Source: Sipunculus nudus
Taxonomy: Eukaryota > Annelida > Sipuncula > Golfingiida > Sipunculidae
Length of the DNA stretch: 64,000 nt
Reading direction: 5' to 3'
NCBI GenBank assembly: GCA_026874595.1
Contig: CM049307.1
Coordinates: 29,549,079-29,613,078 of the forward strand
Under the pieces are notes generated by a model. The model was not told the DNA's origin. It searched no databases and saw nothing but the letters and a program-made list of their open reading frames with translations. This document shows positions 13,938-24,788 of the stretch, piece by piece. Every line of letters begins with the position of its first letter. Position 1 is the first letter of the stretch. Made by a program: the position numbers and the translations under genes.

Positions 13938-16900
13938 AAAGAAATAACTTCCTTCACTTTGCATCCTGGGCTTAGGCTTATCGACCACTGAAATCCATGC
14001 CCAGGCGATCATTTTCTTTCTGGCGGCTTACGAAACAACATCGTCCACTATGGCTTTCTTGATGTATGAATTAGCCAAACACCCACAAATACAGGAAAGA
14101 CTCCATGCTGAGATCACCGAGGTCATGAAATTACATGTAAGGGCGATCATTATACCTGTAAATATTCATTATTTATATACCGTGAACGGTTAAACTATAC
14201 ATTAGTTGTTGTCTTTGGACCATAATCTCAGTTTACACAGTGTGATTTAAATATGTTTTGCATAATTTCCGTTCAAAGCGACCTCTCCGGTCAATTTTTT
14301 TTTCATTCTTAAGCCAAAGAGGGGTGTTCGAACGTTCGTTTCAAACTAACCTGGGAGCAAAAGCGGGGGGGGGGGGGGGTTTGTTTCAATATATTCGGAC
14401 AAAAATTTCGGAAAAAATATGTGAACGAACTCATTTTCTTGCATTTTGATGAGTTGCAAAAAGTCTCAGGCGATGTTTTATATCAGAATTCCTCTGTGTA
14501 CTAAAACGTTGTTAAAGACGTTCAAACTTAATAGTCTTTACTAGATGTGATAAAGTAATTTTTCAGCCCACCTTCGTATTAGATCATTTCGATACCGCCC
14601 TGCGTGCCTGTTTTTTAGTTTGTTAAAGCTAGCATCCTCGTTAAAATAAACAAAAGATCAAGATACTATTCATATTAACGGGTTGTATCAAATAATTATT
14701 TAGTTATCAACGTTAAACCTGATTCAATTGCCTTTGGTTGTTTTCTGGTTTAAGTCGTACGAATAGGTAAATATAATGTATGAGTGAAATTGTATATTTA
14801 CATTTTAATTTCGGTTAATAGATGTTTTATTGAGGAAATATCAGCTGACTCAGCTGCGATTCCTCATGTTTATATAAGGTCTACCTAAATGTTATACAAT
14901 TTAGTGAAATATACATAAAACTTTTAAATCTCGTGTATTAATTTACAAACAAATACAGCACATATTATATTACTTATATAAACGATGACACCATTTTTTA
15001 TTATCTGCTGGTTGGTATTTATATGCATATGTAATCAATCATTGACGTAATCCATTATGACGTCTGTTGTAGCTTTCTTATAAGCAAACTTTGCAGTTTC
15101 ATCCATAAAACACGTGAAAGTTTACATTGTGCTTTCTTGCACAGGATGATGTGAATTATGAGGCCGTATTGAAAATGGAGTATTTGGATCAATGTATACA
15201 AGAAACTCTGAGAATGTATCCGCCAATCGTAAGGTAAGGTGATACATTTAATATCGAATATTAGTTTGCAGAGTGTTGGGTTATATGTGGGGAATGCACT
15301 TATTAATTATAAAAGATGTAAAGGATGTAACCGCATGTAATAAAGGTGTAAATGTTATGTAATTGTCCAATCTAATTTTTACATTTAGTAATAATTCCTA
15401 TATGAACAGTTAAATTTTGGGAATGGTAACTGAAATTACAATAAATACACTGAATATTAATGTTATTCTATAATAACTGGTATCTTATATATAATCGCAT
15501 AGCAACAAATACCCGTTTAATATACAAGTTCCCTACACTATTTGATATTAGTATTGTTACCTAAATATCTGTGAATTTATATTGGTGAAGGTAACTTAAA
15601 TAGGTGGGTGATACAGAAAGTTATTTTCTGGAGAACAAGATGTATAAAGGACAACCGAATACCTTGGTCATATGACTAATTTTAATAACTGAAGGGCATT
15701 CAGAAAACATTATAAATAACACTTCCAAGAAATTGATTAAAAATTGCCAAAAATAAAAATAAGTTGTGAACGATCAAACAAAGATTCTTGTTTTTTCTTT
15801 CTGCAGGGTTGATCGTCGTGCGGCACGAGACATAACCATAAACGGTTTGTTCATCCCCAAGGACACCATCTGTAACATACCAATATACGCCCTTCATAAC
15901 GACCCGGATGTGTGGCCGGAACCGGAAACATTTGACCCAGAAAGGTCTGAATTTAGCAGATGTTTTATTTTTAGAAATTAATCAAATGAGCCGATTCATT
16001 CTAAACATATAAATACTTTTACTTAGAAAAGTTTGATATTACTCACACGGCGTTCTTCTAACATCGAACGCCTTTGAAAATAGTTGATATAATGGATATA
16101 CTTGTGCGGGGAACAGCTTTTTACATACAAATTGATTTTTATGTAGCGAAATGAACCTATAGTTACCACTCAATAAGCACCAAGAAGCACAACGAGTAAA
16201 AAGTCGGTACATGTAAACCATTCAGTCCTTAGATGGCGATTCTGAACCGATAATATTCTAGAATGTACTTTGAAAAAAAAGACGTCAATCCTTATGTTTC
16301 CCTGTGGACATCGCTATTAACTTTTCAATAAATGAGGTTATAAATAAGAGATGCTATTCTTATTCGCTCGAGTTTATCAAAAAATATTATACAGGTTCAC
16401 GGCGGAGGCGAAGCAGGCTCGCAGCCAGTTCAACCATCTGCCTTTTGGTCTTGGTCCTCGTCAGTGTATCGGGATGAGACTGGCCATGATGGAGATGAAG
16501 ATGGCGTTCGTTAAACTTCTCTCCTCCTATCGGCTCATACCATCAGACGTAAGTTTTTTCTCTTCCTTCCGGTTCATACCATTAGACGTAACTGTTCTCT
16601 TCTGCTACCGGCTCATACCATCGAACGTAAGTGTTCTCTCCTGCTACCGGGTAGTAATATCAGACGTAGGTTTTCTGTCCTCCTACCGGCTAATAAAAAA
16701 AAGCTCATACCATCAGACGTACAGTTTCTCTCCTCCTACCGGCTTATGCCATCAAACTTAAATTTTGTCACCATCTAAACCAGCTCGTGCCATCAGACGA
16801 ATGTTATACGATATCTGATATGTATCAGTTAATTCTGTCTAGTCATTATTGCATAAGATATTTATGCCGACAGAAACTTTTCTTCTTCCATTGGAATGTT

Positions 16901-17209
16901 TGTTAGAAGTTTGGTACATTTTAGGACCGCATGTTCCACATAACTCGAAAGACCTTGGGCTTTCATGATCGTCGTCCAGATTTCATTTCAAATAGGGAAT
17001 ACCAGCATCTGAATCAGTTAAATTTATGCCTACTTCTTTGGGAAATCATTTTATGCAAATTAAATTTTATGTTCAGTTTAGTTATATATTTACATATTAT
17101 ATATACATATCATGTGTTCCCTTGTTTGCAGAAAAAGACAGAACTTGACTACAGCCTGGCTATTCGCGCCAAAAACGGTATCTGGTTGAAAACTGAACCC
17201 AGAGAGTGA
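2376..17209 (+). CDS. CYP3A: CYP3-clan (CYP3A-like) cytochrome P450, 12 exons, 5' partial
   Basis: Exons: 2376-2428, 2842-2938, 9419-9532, 10379-10461, 10908-11056, 12919-13043, 13382-13493, 13976-14136, 15145-15233, 15807-15944, 16395-16548, 17132-17209 (stop TGA). All have AG/GT borders and the phases join without a break (1353 nt, 450 residues). In order they show [18 protein letters not shown], the C-helix WRRLR, the I-helix AAYETTSS, the K-helix ETLR, PERF across the 15944/16395 junction, and the haem loop [10 protein letters not shown] with its Cys ligand. The product is expected to be an ER-bound haem monooxygenase using NADPH-P450 reductase; in the CYP3 family substrates are xenobiotics and steroids, but the substrate here is unknown. 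Exon borders match vertebrate CYP3A exons 3-13 as I recall them, except that the region of exon 11 is split in two. About 50 N-terminal residues (anchor and hinge exons) are missing from the window. Introns are loaded with mobile elements. The I-helix has Ala where CYP3A usually has Gly (AGYETT). The gene otherwise looks intact. Confidence 0.93.
2939..3470. other. P450 intron segment with poly-G tract
   Basis: Intronic sequence downstream of the donor at 2939. It contains an uninterrupted G run of about 17 near 3142-3158, capable of G-quadruplex formation, and no coding signal that I can support. Confidence 0.5.
4249..4316. repeat. (TA)n microsatellite
   Basis: An uninterrupted TA run of about 34 dinucleotides inside the 4.25-kb TIR element. 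It can extrude as a cruciform and is likely to be length-polymorphic. Confidence 0.95.
5030..5756 (-). pseudogene. Decayed minus-strand coding remnant inside TIR element
   Basis: On the minus strand, 5756-5677 is a splice-bounded open segment (TTCAG before, GTAATT after) reading [20 protein letters not shown] and onwards. Further along, after a TTTCAG near 5285, a frame reads [20 protein letters not shown], then continues after an apparent frameshift with [20 protein letters not shown] near 5100. The tail vaguely recalls the C-terminal region of repeat-associated proteins in fish and invertebrates, but I cannot name the family. The frames do not join cleanly, so this is most likely a dead gene carried by the element. 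Confidence 0.3.
7184..7242. repeat. (TA)n microsatellite
   Basis: A TA run near the right arm of the TIR element, in the same P450 intron. Confidence 0.9.
7724..9418. other. AT-rich P450 intron remainder
   Basis: No gene is seen. Contents are TA microsatellites at about 8220-8308 and 9196-9250 and otherwise unique AT-rich sequence leading to the TTTCAG acceptor before 9419. Confidence 0.6.
8220..8308. repeat. (TA)n microsatellite
   Basis: A nearly pure TA tract of about 85 bp with one GTATA interruption, in the large P450 intron. Confidence 0.92.
9533..10378. other. P450 intron, nothing recognised
   Basis: Intron between the exon 9419-9532 and the exon 10379-10461. I see no repeat family or coding signal in it. 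Confidence 0.5.
11406..12686 (+). mobile_element. Satellite-bearing non-autonomous element (338-bp family), intronic
   Basis: It opens with GCTCAGCTAAC...GTCATCTGAGCTATAGCGATC and closes with TTAGCGTCATCACCCCTGGGTCACTTA, a degenerate version of the family's 3' end GCTGAGCGTCATGACCCATGG. Between the ends are four copies of an approximately 335-bp unit recognisable by CACAAATCGTAACC (about 11480, 11818, 12150, 12463). It lies inside the P450 intron 11057-12918. The ends form a subterminal inverted repeat plus a palindrome, the layout of Helitron-related HINE elements; that assignment is inference. Confidence 0.6.
13618..13652. repeat. (TA)n microsatellite
   Basis: A short TA tract in the P450 intron downstream of donor 13494. 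Confidence 0.9.
13894..13933. repeat. (TA)n microsatellite close to a splice acceptor
   Basis: A TA tract about 40 bp upstream of the acceptor at 13975, in the branch-point region of the intron preceding the I-helix exon. Length variation here could affect splicing. Confidence 0.85.
14137..15144. other. P450 intron with poly-G tract
   Basis: No gene is seen. A G run of about 15 lies near 14365-14380; the rest is AT-rich and unremarkable. Confidence 0.5.
15234..15806. other. P450 intron, nothing recognised
   Basis: Intron separating the ETLR exon from the next one. Vertebrate CYP3A genes, as I recall them, have no intron here. No repeats were recognised. Confidence 0.5.
16519..16800 (+). repeat. 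39-bp minisatellite made of an exon 3' end plus its splice donor
   Basis: The last 30 bp of exon 16395-16548 (ending CATACCATCAGAC) plus the donor GTAAGT form the first unit of a degenerate array running into the intron. Units start at 16519, 16558, 16597 and 16636, then less regularly to about 16800, about seven in all. Donor-like GTs sit at 16549 (gtaagt), 16588 (gtaact), 16627 (gtaagt), 16666 (gtaggt) and 16719 (gtacag). Because 39 is a multiple of three, the first four donors share a phase and the frame stays open through the array. Use of donors 2-4 would insert 13, 26 or 39 residues between the L-helix region and the C-terminal strands. Confidence 0.85.
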
Positions 17210-17740
17210 AGTGTACTAGGACCATTGTTGTTGGCCTCAGATAGAGACTATTTTACACAGGCGGCATTGTTCGTCGTAGTTATGATATTTTAGGCTTCCT
17301 TCTTGTATGGCCTCGGAACTATGGAGTTCTCGATGACTGCTGGGCACCCTTCTACCAGAAGTTGTTTTTTCTCTAAGTCTGGGAAAGGAATGGACTACTT
17401 GTCTCAACTGTCAAACTCAAAAGTCAAAATTTGGCCTGGTTCAAAGAAACATTTTCTTTATATATATTACACATATGCATACTTACATAAAAATACATAT
17501 TATGTGAAGTCCTTACCACAAAAACAAAACATCCACGTGCATGTAATTTGCTTGAAAACAATTCTTCTCTGACATATTAACCTTCTACATTACCCTCCTC
17601 ATTACGTCGCTGGTGTATTTAGAATCCCCAGTGCATGGCAGGTAAAGGATTTATTACCCAAAATCGATAAGCAGCAGGGTCGTATTCTTATGAATCGGAA
17701 TCTGCGCAATTTGGATTTTTGGGCTGGAAAATGCAAAACC
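17210..17740. other. P450 3' flank
   Basis: Presumed 3' UTR and flank. I see no canonical AATAAA before the next mobile element starts at 17741. Confidence 0.4.
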
Positions 17741-19244
17741 TTTTTAGCTCAGCTGACTGTAAGTCAACAAGGCACAAATCGTAACCTCTCGACCTGGAAT
17801 CTTCTTACTTTACATCCAGAGAGGTCCATGAAAAATCTCCTTGGAAACCTGGAATTAGGTCTCTGTTACCCATATCCTTTGAGCTATGGGGCCCCAAAGT
17901 ACCCCCCAGAATAGTAAAAAAATCCATACAAAACTTCAATATCTCATTAACTACATCACTGATGGTCATGATTTTTGGCATAAATATTGATCATGAGATG
18001 TTCCATCAGTTTCTGCAGACTGGTGGTGCCACCTGTATTTTTCGATTTTTTACGAATTGTTTTCACTATATTTGAGACCTTTAGAATTGTGAACATCTGT
18101 TAACAGGGCACAAATCGTAAAGACTGGACCTAGAATCTTCATTCTTGGCATTCTGAGAGACCTATGAAAAGTCTCCATGGAAACCTGAAATTAGGTCTCT
18201 GTTACCCATATCCTTTCAGCTATGGGGCCCCAAAGTACCCCCCCAGAATAGTAAAAAAATTCATAAAAAAAACTTCAATATCTCATTAACTACATCACTG
18301 ATGGCCATGATTTTTGGCTTATATATTGATCATGAGATGTTCCATCAGTTTTTGTAGACTGGTAGCGCTACCTGTATTTTTCGATTTTTTACGAATTGTT
18401 TTCTCTATTTTTGAGACCTTTAAAAATGTGAACATCTGTTAACAGGGCACAAATCGTAAAGAATGGACCTAGAATCTTCATTCTTGGCATTCTGAGAGAC
18501 CTATGAAAAGTCTCCAAGAAAACAAGAAATTAGGTCTCTGTTACCCATATCCCTTGAGCTATGGGGCCCCAAAGTACCCCCCAGAATAATGAAAAATTTC
18601 ACACAAAAACTTCAATATCTCATTAACTACATCACTGATGGTCATGATTTTTGGCATACATATTGATCATGAGATGTTTCATCAGTTTCTGCAGACTGGT
18701 GGCGCCACCTGTAATTTTCAAATTTTTAACAATTTTTTTTCTCTATTTTTAGACCTTTAAGGATGTAGTTATCTGTCAACAGGGTTCAAATTGTATCAAC
18801 TGGACCTAGAATCTTCATTCTTGACACACAGGGAGACCCATGAAAAGTCTCCATGGAAACCTGAAATTAAGTCTCTGTTACCCATATCCTTTGAGCTATG
18901 GCATTCCGTACAGCTCAGAATAATGGAAAATTTGATACAAAAGCTGAAGTATCTGAACGACTAATGCAGAGATCACCATAATTGCTTGCATGGATATTGA
19001 TCATGGAATGTTCGATTAGTTTCTGCAGCCTGGGTGCGCCACCTGTATTTTTTTCGATTTTTTACAAATTGTTTTCCCTATTTTTGAGACCTTTAAAAAT
19101 GTAGACATCTGTTAACAGGGCACAAATTGTAAAGACTGGACCTAGAATCTGCATTTTTGACATTCTGAGAGGCCTATGAAAAGTCTGCATGGAAACCAGA
19201 AATTTGGTCTCTGTTATCCATAGCCTTCGAGCTATGGGGCCCCA

Positions 19245-19267
19245 AAGTACCCCCCCCCCCCCCCCCC
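19245..19267. repeat. Poly-C tract
   Basis: A C run of about 17 inside the satellite, expanded from the CCCCCC present in sister units (for example near 18238). Confidence 0.8.
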
Positions 19268-19424
19268 AGAATAGTCAAAAATGTCATACAAAAACTTCAA
19301 TATCTCATTAACTACATCACTGATGGTCATGATTTTTGGCATACATATTGATCATGAGATGTTCCATCACTTCCTGCAGACTGGTGGCGCCACTTATATT
19401 TTTCGATTTTTTTACGATTTTTTT

Positions 19425-22400
19425 GCTTGCCGGAATCAAAGATTTCGGCAAGCATATTACTCAGTTGCGTATGTCTGTTTGTCTGTTTGTTTGTTTGTCA
19501 CCACTCTCCTGGCCACAATTTTGCCACAATCACCTTGAAACTTACAGGGATGATGAAAAACATAATGTCTAGGTGCCCTATTGTTTTTGGTTAAAATAGG
19601 TCAAAGGTCAAAGGTCAAGGTCACGACAGGTATGGTTAACGGTTTTTGCACTATAACTTCGCCATAAATAGGCTTATCCACTTCTGCAATAGCTCATTTT
19701 TTTCGTCATCACCTGGCCTGTCATCTGATGTGTAGCTGACTCAAATTTGAAGTAACCATGGTAACAATTTTTTGGGGAAAAGTCATGATATTCGAAAATA
19801 AGGGGTCTAATTTTTGTAACTTTGTCAGTTTTAAAGCTAGAGTGATCTAGTTTTTTGCATCAGGTAGCATTCAACTAGTACTACAAGATTTTATAAAAAG
19901 TCTTGCAGTATCTCGAAAAATATCTCGTGAATAGAGATATTTCGAGATTTCATTCATCTTGCGCCGAAGGCCACATTATTACAGGAATCTTTTTGAAACT
20001 GACATATCATAAGTCCTACACTAGTATCTCGAAATGGTTTTTTCATTTTTTGAATATGGCTGCTAGGGGGCGCTGCACACGAACCTCACACACATATCAT
20101 TACATTGGCCATATCTCTAAAACCCAAAGCCTCAATTACATAAACTATAGCTTATTTTTTCCCTCTGAGTCTTCTCCATAAACTGATGATGTCATCTGGT
20201 CTCAATGTTGTGTCACTTTGTCATTGTGTCCGTCTGTTTGTCAGTTGTCCTGAAATTCGACTGCTTGCTCTTGCGTCTCACATATAGCATTCTACAGGCT
20301 ACAGTTTTGAAAGAATCCTTTTGAAACTATTACATCTTAAGTCTTACACTAATATCTCGAAACCAATTTTCCATTTTCCGGATATGGCCGCTAGGGGGCG
20401 CTGAACTCGAACCTCTCCCAACATATCATGCTTTGGCAATATCTCCAAAACTATAAACCTCAGTTACATAGACTGTAGCTTTTTTCTTCCTTTGAGTCGT
20501 CTCCATAATCTGGAGTAGTCATCTGGACTCAGTCTTGAGTCACTTTGTCAGTGTGTCCGTCTGTTTGTCAGTTGTCCTCAAATTCGCCTACTTGCTTGTT
20601 CTTGTTTGTTTGTTTGTTTGTCACCACTCTCCTGGCCACAATTTTGCCACAATAACCTTGAAACTTACAGGGATGTTGGAAAACATAATTTCTAGGTGCC
20701 CCATTGTTTTTGGTTAAAGTAGGTCAAAGGTCAAGGTCGAGGTCGTCAAAACTTCTCAAAACGTTTTTTTCTTCATATCTTTGTGACTATTAGTCGTATC
20801 TACTTCAACAATAGCTCATTTTAATCGTCATTCCAAGGCCTGTCATCTGGTGTGTAGCTGACTCAAATTTGCCGTAACCATGGTTACAATTTTTTGGGGA
20901 AAAGTCATGATATTCGAAAATAAGGGGTCTAATTTTTGTAACTTTGTCAGTTTTAAAGCTAGAGTGATCTAGTTTTTTGCATCAGGTAGCATTCAACTAG
21001 TACTACAAGATTTTATAAAAAGTCTTGCAGTATCTCGAAAAATTTCTCGTGAATAGAGATATTTCGAGATTTCATTCATCTTGCGCCGAAGGCCACATTA
21101 TTGCAGGAATCTTTTTGAAACTGACATATCATAAGTCCTACACTAGTATCTCGAAATGGTTTTTTCATTTTTTGAATATGGCTGCTAGGGGGCGCTGCAC
21201 ACGAACCTCACACACATATCATTACATTGGCCATATCTCTAAAACCCAAAGCCTCAATTACATAAACTATAGCTTATTTTTTCCCTCTGAGTCTTCTCCA
21301 TAAACTGATGATGTCATCTGGTCTCAATGTTGTGTCACTTTGTCATTGTGTCCGTCTGTTTGTCAGTTGTCCTGAAATTCGACTGCTTGCTCTTGCGTCT
21401 CACATATAGCATTCTACAGGCTACAGTTTTGAAAGAATCCTTTTGAAACTATTACATCTTAAGTCTTACACTAATATCTCGAAACCAATTTTCCATTTTC
21501 CGGATATGGCCGCTAGGGGGCGCTGAACTCGAACCTCTCCCAACATATCATGCTTTGGCAATATCTCCAAAACTATAAACCTCAGTTACATAGACTGTAG
21601 CTTTTTTCTTCCTTTGAGTCGTCTCCATAATCTGGAGTAGTCATCTGGACTCAGTCTTGAGTCACTTTGTCAGTGTGTCCGTCTGTTTGTCAGTTGTCCT
21701 CAAATTCGCCTACTTGCTTGTTCTTGTTTGTTTGTTTGTTTGTCACCACTCTCCTGGCCACAATTTTGCCACAATAACCTTGAAACTTACAGGGATGTTG
21801 GAAAACATAATTTCTAGGTGCCCCATTGTTTTTGGTTAAAGTAGGTCAAAGGTCAAGGTCAAGGTCGTCAAAACTTCTCAAAACGTTTTTTTCTTCATAT
21901 CTTCGTGACTATTAGTCGTATCTACTTCAACAATAGCTCATTTTAATCGTCATTCCAAGGCCTGTCATCTGGTGTGTAGCTGACTCAAATTTGCCGTAAC
22001 CATGGTTACAATTTTTTGGGGAAAAGTCATGATATTCGAAAATAAGGGATCTTATTTTTCTAACTTTGTCAGTTTTAAAGCTAGAGTGATCTAGTTTTTT
22101 GCATCAGGTAGCTCTCAACTAGTACTACAAGATTTTTTTACAAGTCTTGCAGTATCTCGTAAAATATCTCGTGAATAGAGATATTTCGAGATTTCATTCA
22201 TCTTGCGCCAACGGCCACATTATTGCAGGAATCTTTTTGAAACTGACATATCATAAGTCCTACACTAGTATCTCGAAATGGTTTTTTCATTTTTTGAATA
22301 TGGCTGCTAGGGGGCGCTGCACACGACCCTCACACAGATATCATTACATTGGCCATATCTCTAAAACCCAAAGCCTCAATTACATAAACTATAGCTTATT

Positions 22401-24447
22401 TTTTCCCTCTGAGTCTTCTCCATAAACTGATGATGTCATCTGGTCTCAATGTTGTGTCACTTTGTCATTGTGTCCGTCTGTTTGTCAGTTGTCCTGAAAT
22501 TCGCCTGCTTGCTCTTGCGTCTCACATATAGCATTCTACAGGCTACAGTTTTGAAAGAATCCTTTTGAAACTATTACATCTTAAGTCTTACACTAATATC
22601 TCGAAACCAATTTTCCATTTTCCGGATATGGCCGCTAGGGGGCGCTGAACTCGAACCTCTCCCAACATATCATGCTTTGGCAATATCTCCAAAACTATAA
22701 ACCTCAGTTACATAGACTGTAGCTTTTTTCTTCCTTTGAGTCGTCTCCATAATCTGGAGTAGTCATCTGGACTCAGTCTTGAGTCACTTTGTCAGTGTGT
22801 CCGTCTGTTTGTCAGTTGTCCTCAAATTCGCCTACTTGCTTGTTCTTGTTTGTTTGTTTGTTTGTCACCACTCTCCTGGCCACAATTTTGCCACAATAAC
22901 CTTGAAACTTACAGGGATGTTGGAAAACATAATTTCTAGGTGCCCCATTGTTTTTGGTTAAAGTAGGTCAAAGGTCAAGGTCAAGGTCGTCAAAACTTCT
23001 CAAAACGTTTTTTTCTTCATATCTTTGTGACTATTAGTCGTATCTACTTCAACAATAGCTCATTTTAATCGTCATTCCAAGGCCTGTCATCTGGTGTGTA
23101 GCTGACTCAAATTTGCCGTAACCATGGTTACAATTTTTTGGGGAAAAGTCATGATATTCGAAAATAAGGGATCTTATTTTTCTAACTTTGTCAGTTTTAA
23201 AGCTAGAGTGATCTAGTTTTTTGCATCAGGTAGCTCTCAACTAGTACTACAAGATTTTATTACAAGTCTTGCAGTATCTCGTAAAATATCTCGTGAATAG
23301 AGATATTTCGAGATTTCATTCATCTTGCGCCAACGGCCACATTATTGCAGGAATCTTTTTGAAACTGACATATCATAAGTCCTACACTAGTATCTCGAAA
23401 TTGTTTTTTCATTTTTTGAATATGGCTGCTAGGGGGCGCTGCACACGACCCTCACACAGATATCATTACATTGGCCATATCTCTAAAACCCAAAGCCTCA
23501 ATTACATAAACTATAGCTTATTTTTTCCCTCTGAGTCTTCTCCATAAACTGATAATGTCATCTGATCTCAATGTTGTGTCACTTTGTCATTGTGTCCGTC
23601 TGTTTGTCAGTTGTCCTCAAATTCGCCTGCTTGCTCTTGCGTCTCACATATAGCATTCTATAGGCCACAGTTTTGACGGAATCCTTTTGAAACTATTACA
23701 TCTTATGTCTTACACTAATATCTAGAAATAAATTTTTCATTATAGGGATATGGCCACTAGTGGGCGCTGCACACGACCATCACACACATACCATTGTATT
23801 GGCCATATCTCTACACCCAAAACCTCAGTTACATAAACTTTAGCTTATTTTCTTCCTTTGAGTCTTCTCCTTAACCTGATTAAGGCATCTGGTTTCAATC
23901 TTCTGTCACTTTGTCAGTGTGTCCATCTGTTTGTCCGTTATCCTCAAAGTCGCCTGCCTGCTGGTTCTTACGCCTTACATATAGCATTCTACAGGCCACA
24001 GCTTTGACGGAATCCTTTTGAAACTGGGACATCTCATGTCATACACTGATAATACGAAACGCATTTGTCGTCTTCGAAATATGTCCGCCAGAGGGCACTA
24101 CAGTCGAGCCTCCCAAGTATATCATTAATTCGCCATACCTCCAAAACTAAAAATCTAAATTACATAAATTATAACTCATTTTCTTCCTTTGAATCTTCTC
24201 CATAACTAGGTTAAGTCATCTGGTGTCAATCTTGTCTCACAAAGTCAGTATGTCTGTCTGTTCGTCTTTTGTTGTCAGCTTTGTCTGCTTGCCTGTTCTT
24301 TTGTCTCATATGTCATTCTACGGGCCACATATTCTCAGCAATGTCCCTGAGGGTCATTCCATTAATAGAAAACCAACAATATGTTCTGTCTCTCCGTCTG
24401 TGTTTCACTTCCGATTTCCGGCAAGCGTTCGACCTATGGTCGTCTAG
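19425..24447 (+). mobile_element. Nested Helitron-like element with 1122-bp tandem units
   Basis: The left end has GCTTGCCGG...TCGGCAAGC and the right end has CCGGCAAGCG, then a hairpin CGACC-tat-GGTCG, then CTAG at 24444-24447 before TTT. CTTGCCGG and CCGGCAAG are subterminal inverted repeats. The body is about four units of 1122 bp (equivalent points at 20535, 21657, 22779; also 21025, 22147, 23269), the middle ones nearly identical. Each unit contains two degenerate half-copies of about 330 bp. It interrupts a 338-bp satellite unit of the host at ACGATTTTTT/TTTCTCTATT. Short open frames inside repeat with the units and are not genes. Confidence 0.7.
20057..24100 (+). promoter_or_regulatory. 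Nine CTCF-like motifs in tandem, same orientation
   Basis: Sites at 20057, 20385, 21179, 21507, 22301, 22629, 23423, 23751 and 24082 (19 bp each). Examples are TGGCCGCTAGGGGGCGCTG (20385) and TGGCCACTAGTGGGCGCTG (23751). Against the vertebrate CTCF consensus YDRCCASYAGRKGGCRSYV these match 18 of 19 positions, with 17 of 19 for the TGGCTGCT variants and the 24082 site. All point the same way, alternately 328 and 794 bp apart. CTCF is conserved across Bilateria, but binding in this organism is unproven. Confidence 0.4.
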
Positions 24448-24788
24448 TTTCTCTATTTTTGAGACCTTTAAAAATGTGAACATCTGTTATCAGGGCACAA
24501 ATCGTAAAGACTGGACCTAGAATCTTTATTCTTGAAATTCTGAGAGACCTATGAAAAGTCTCCATGGAAACCAGAAATTAGGTCTCTGTTACCCATATCC
24601 TTTGAGCTATGGCACTCCAAAGTACAGCTCAGAATAATGGAAAATTTGATACAAAAGCTGAAGTATCTGAACAACTAATGCAGAGATCACCATAATTGTT
24701 TGTATGGATATTGATCATGGAGTGTTTCATCGATATCTGCAGCCTGGTGGCACCACATGTATTTGTTTTGGCTTTTTTCGAATTTTTA

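Noticed and set aside
16351-16761. Treating the 136-codon open frame as the exon itself
   Set aside because: The acceptor at 16394 and donor at 16549 give perfect frame with the neighbouring exons; the extension is the donor-spanning minisatellite, useful only if later donors are used.
20535-22961. Three identical 60-codon open frames (and 92-codon frames) in tandem
   Set aside because: They recur at exactly 1122 bp with the satellite unit, have low-information composition and no recognisable domain; they are by-products of repeat identity.
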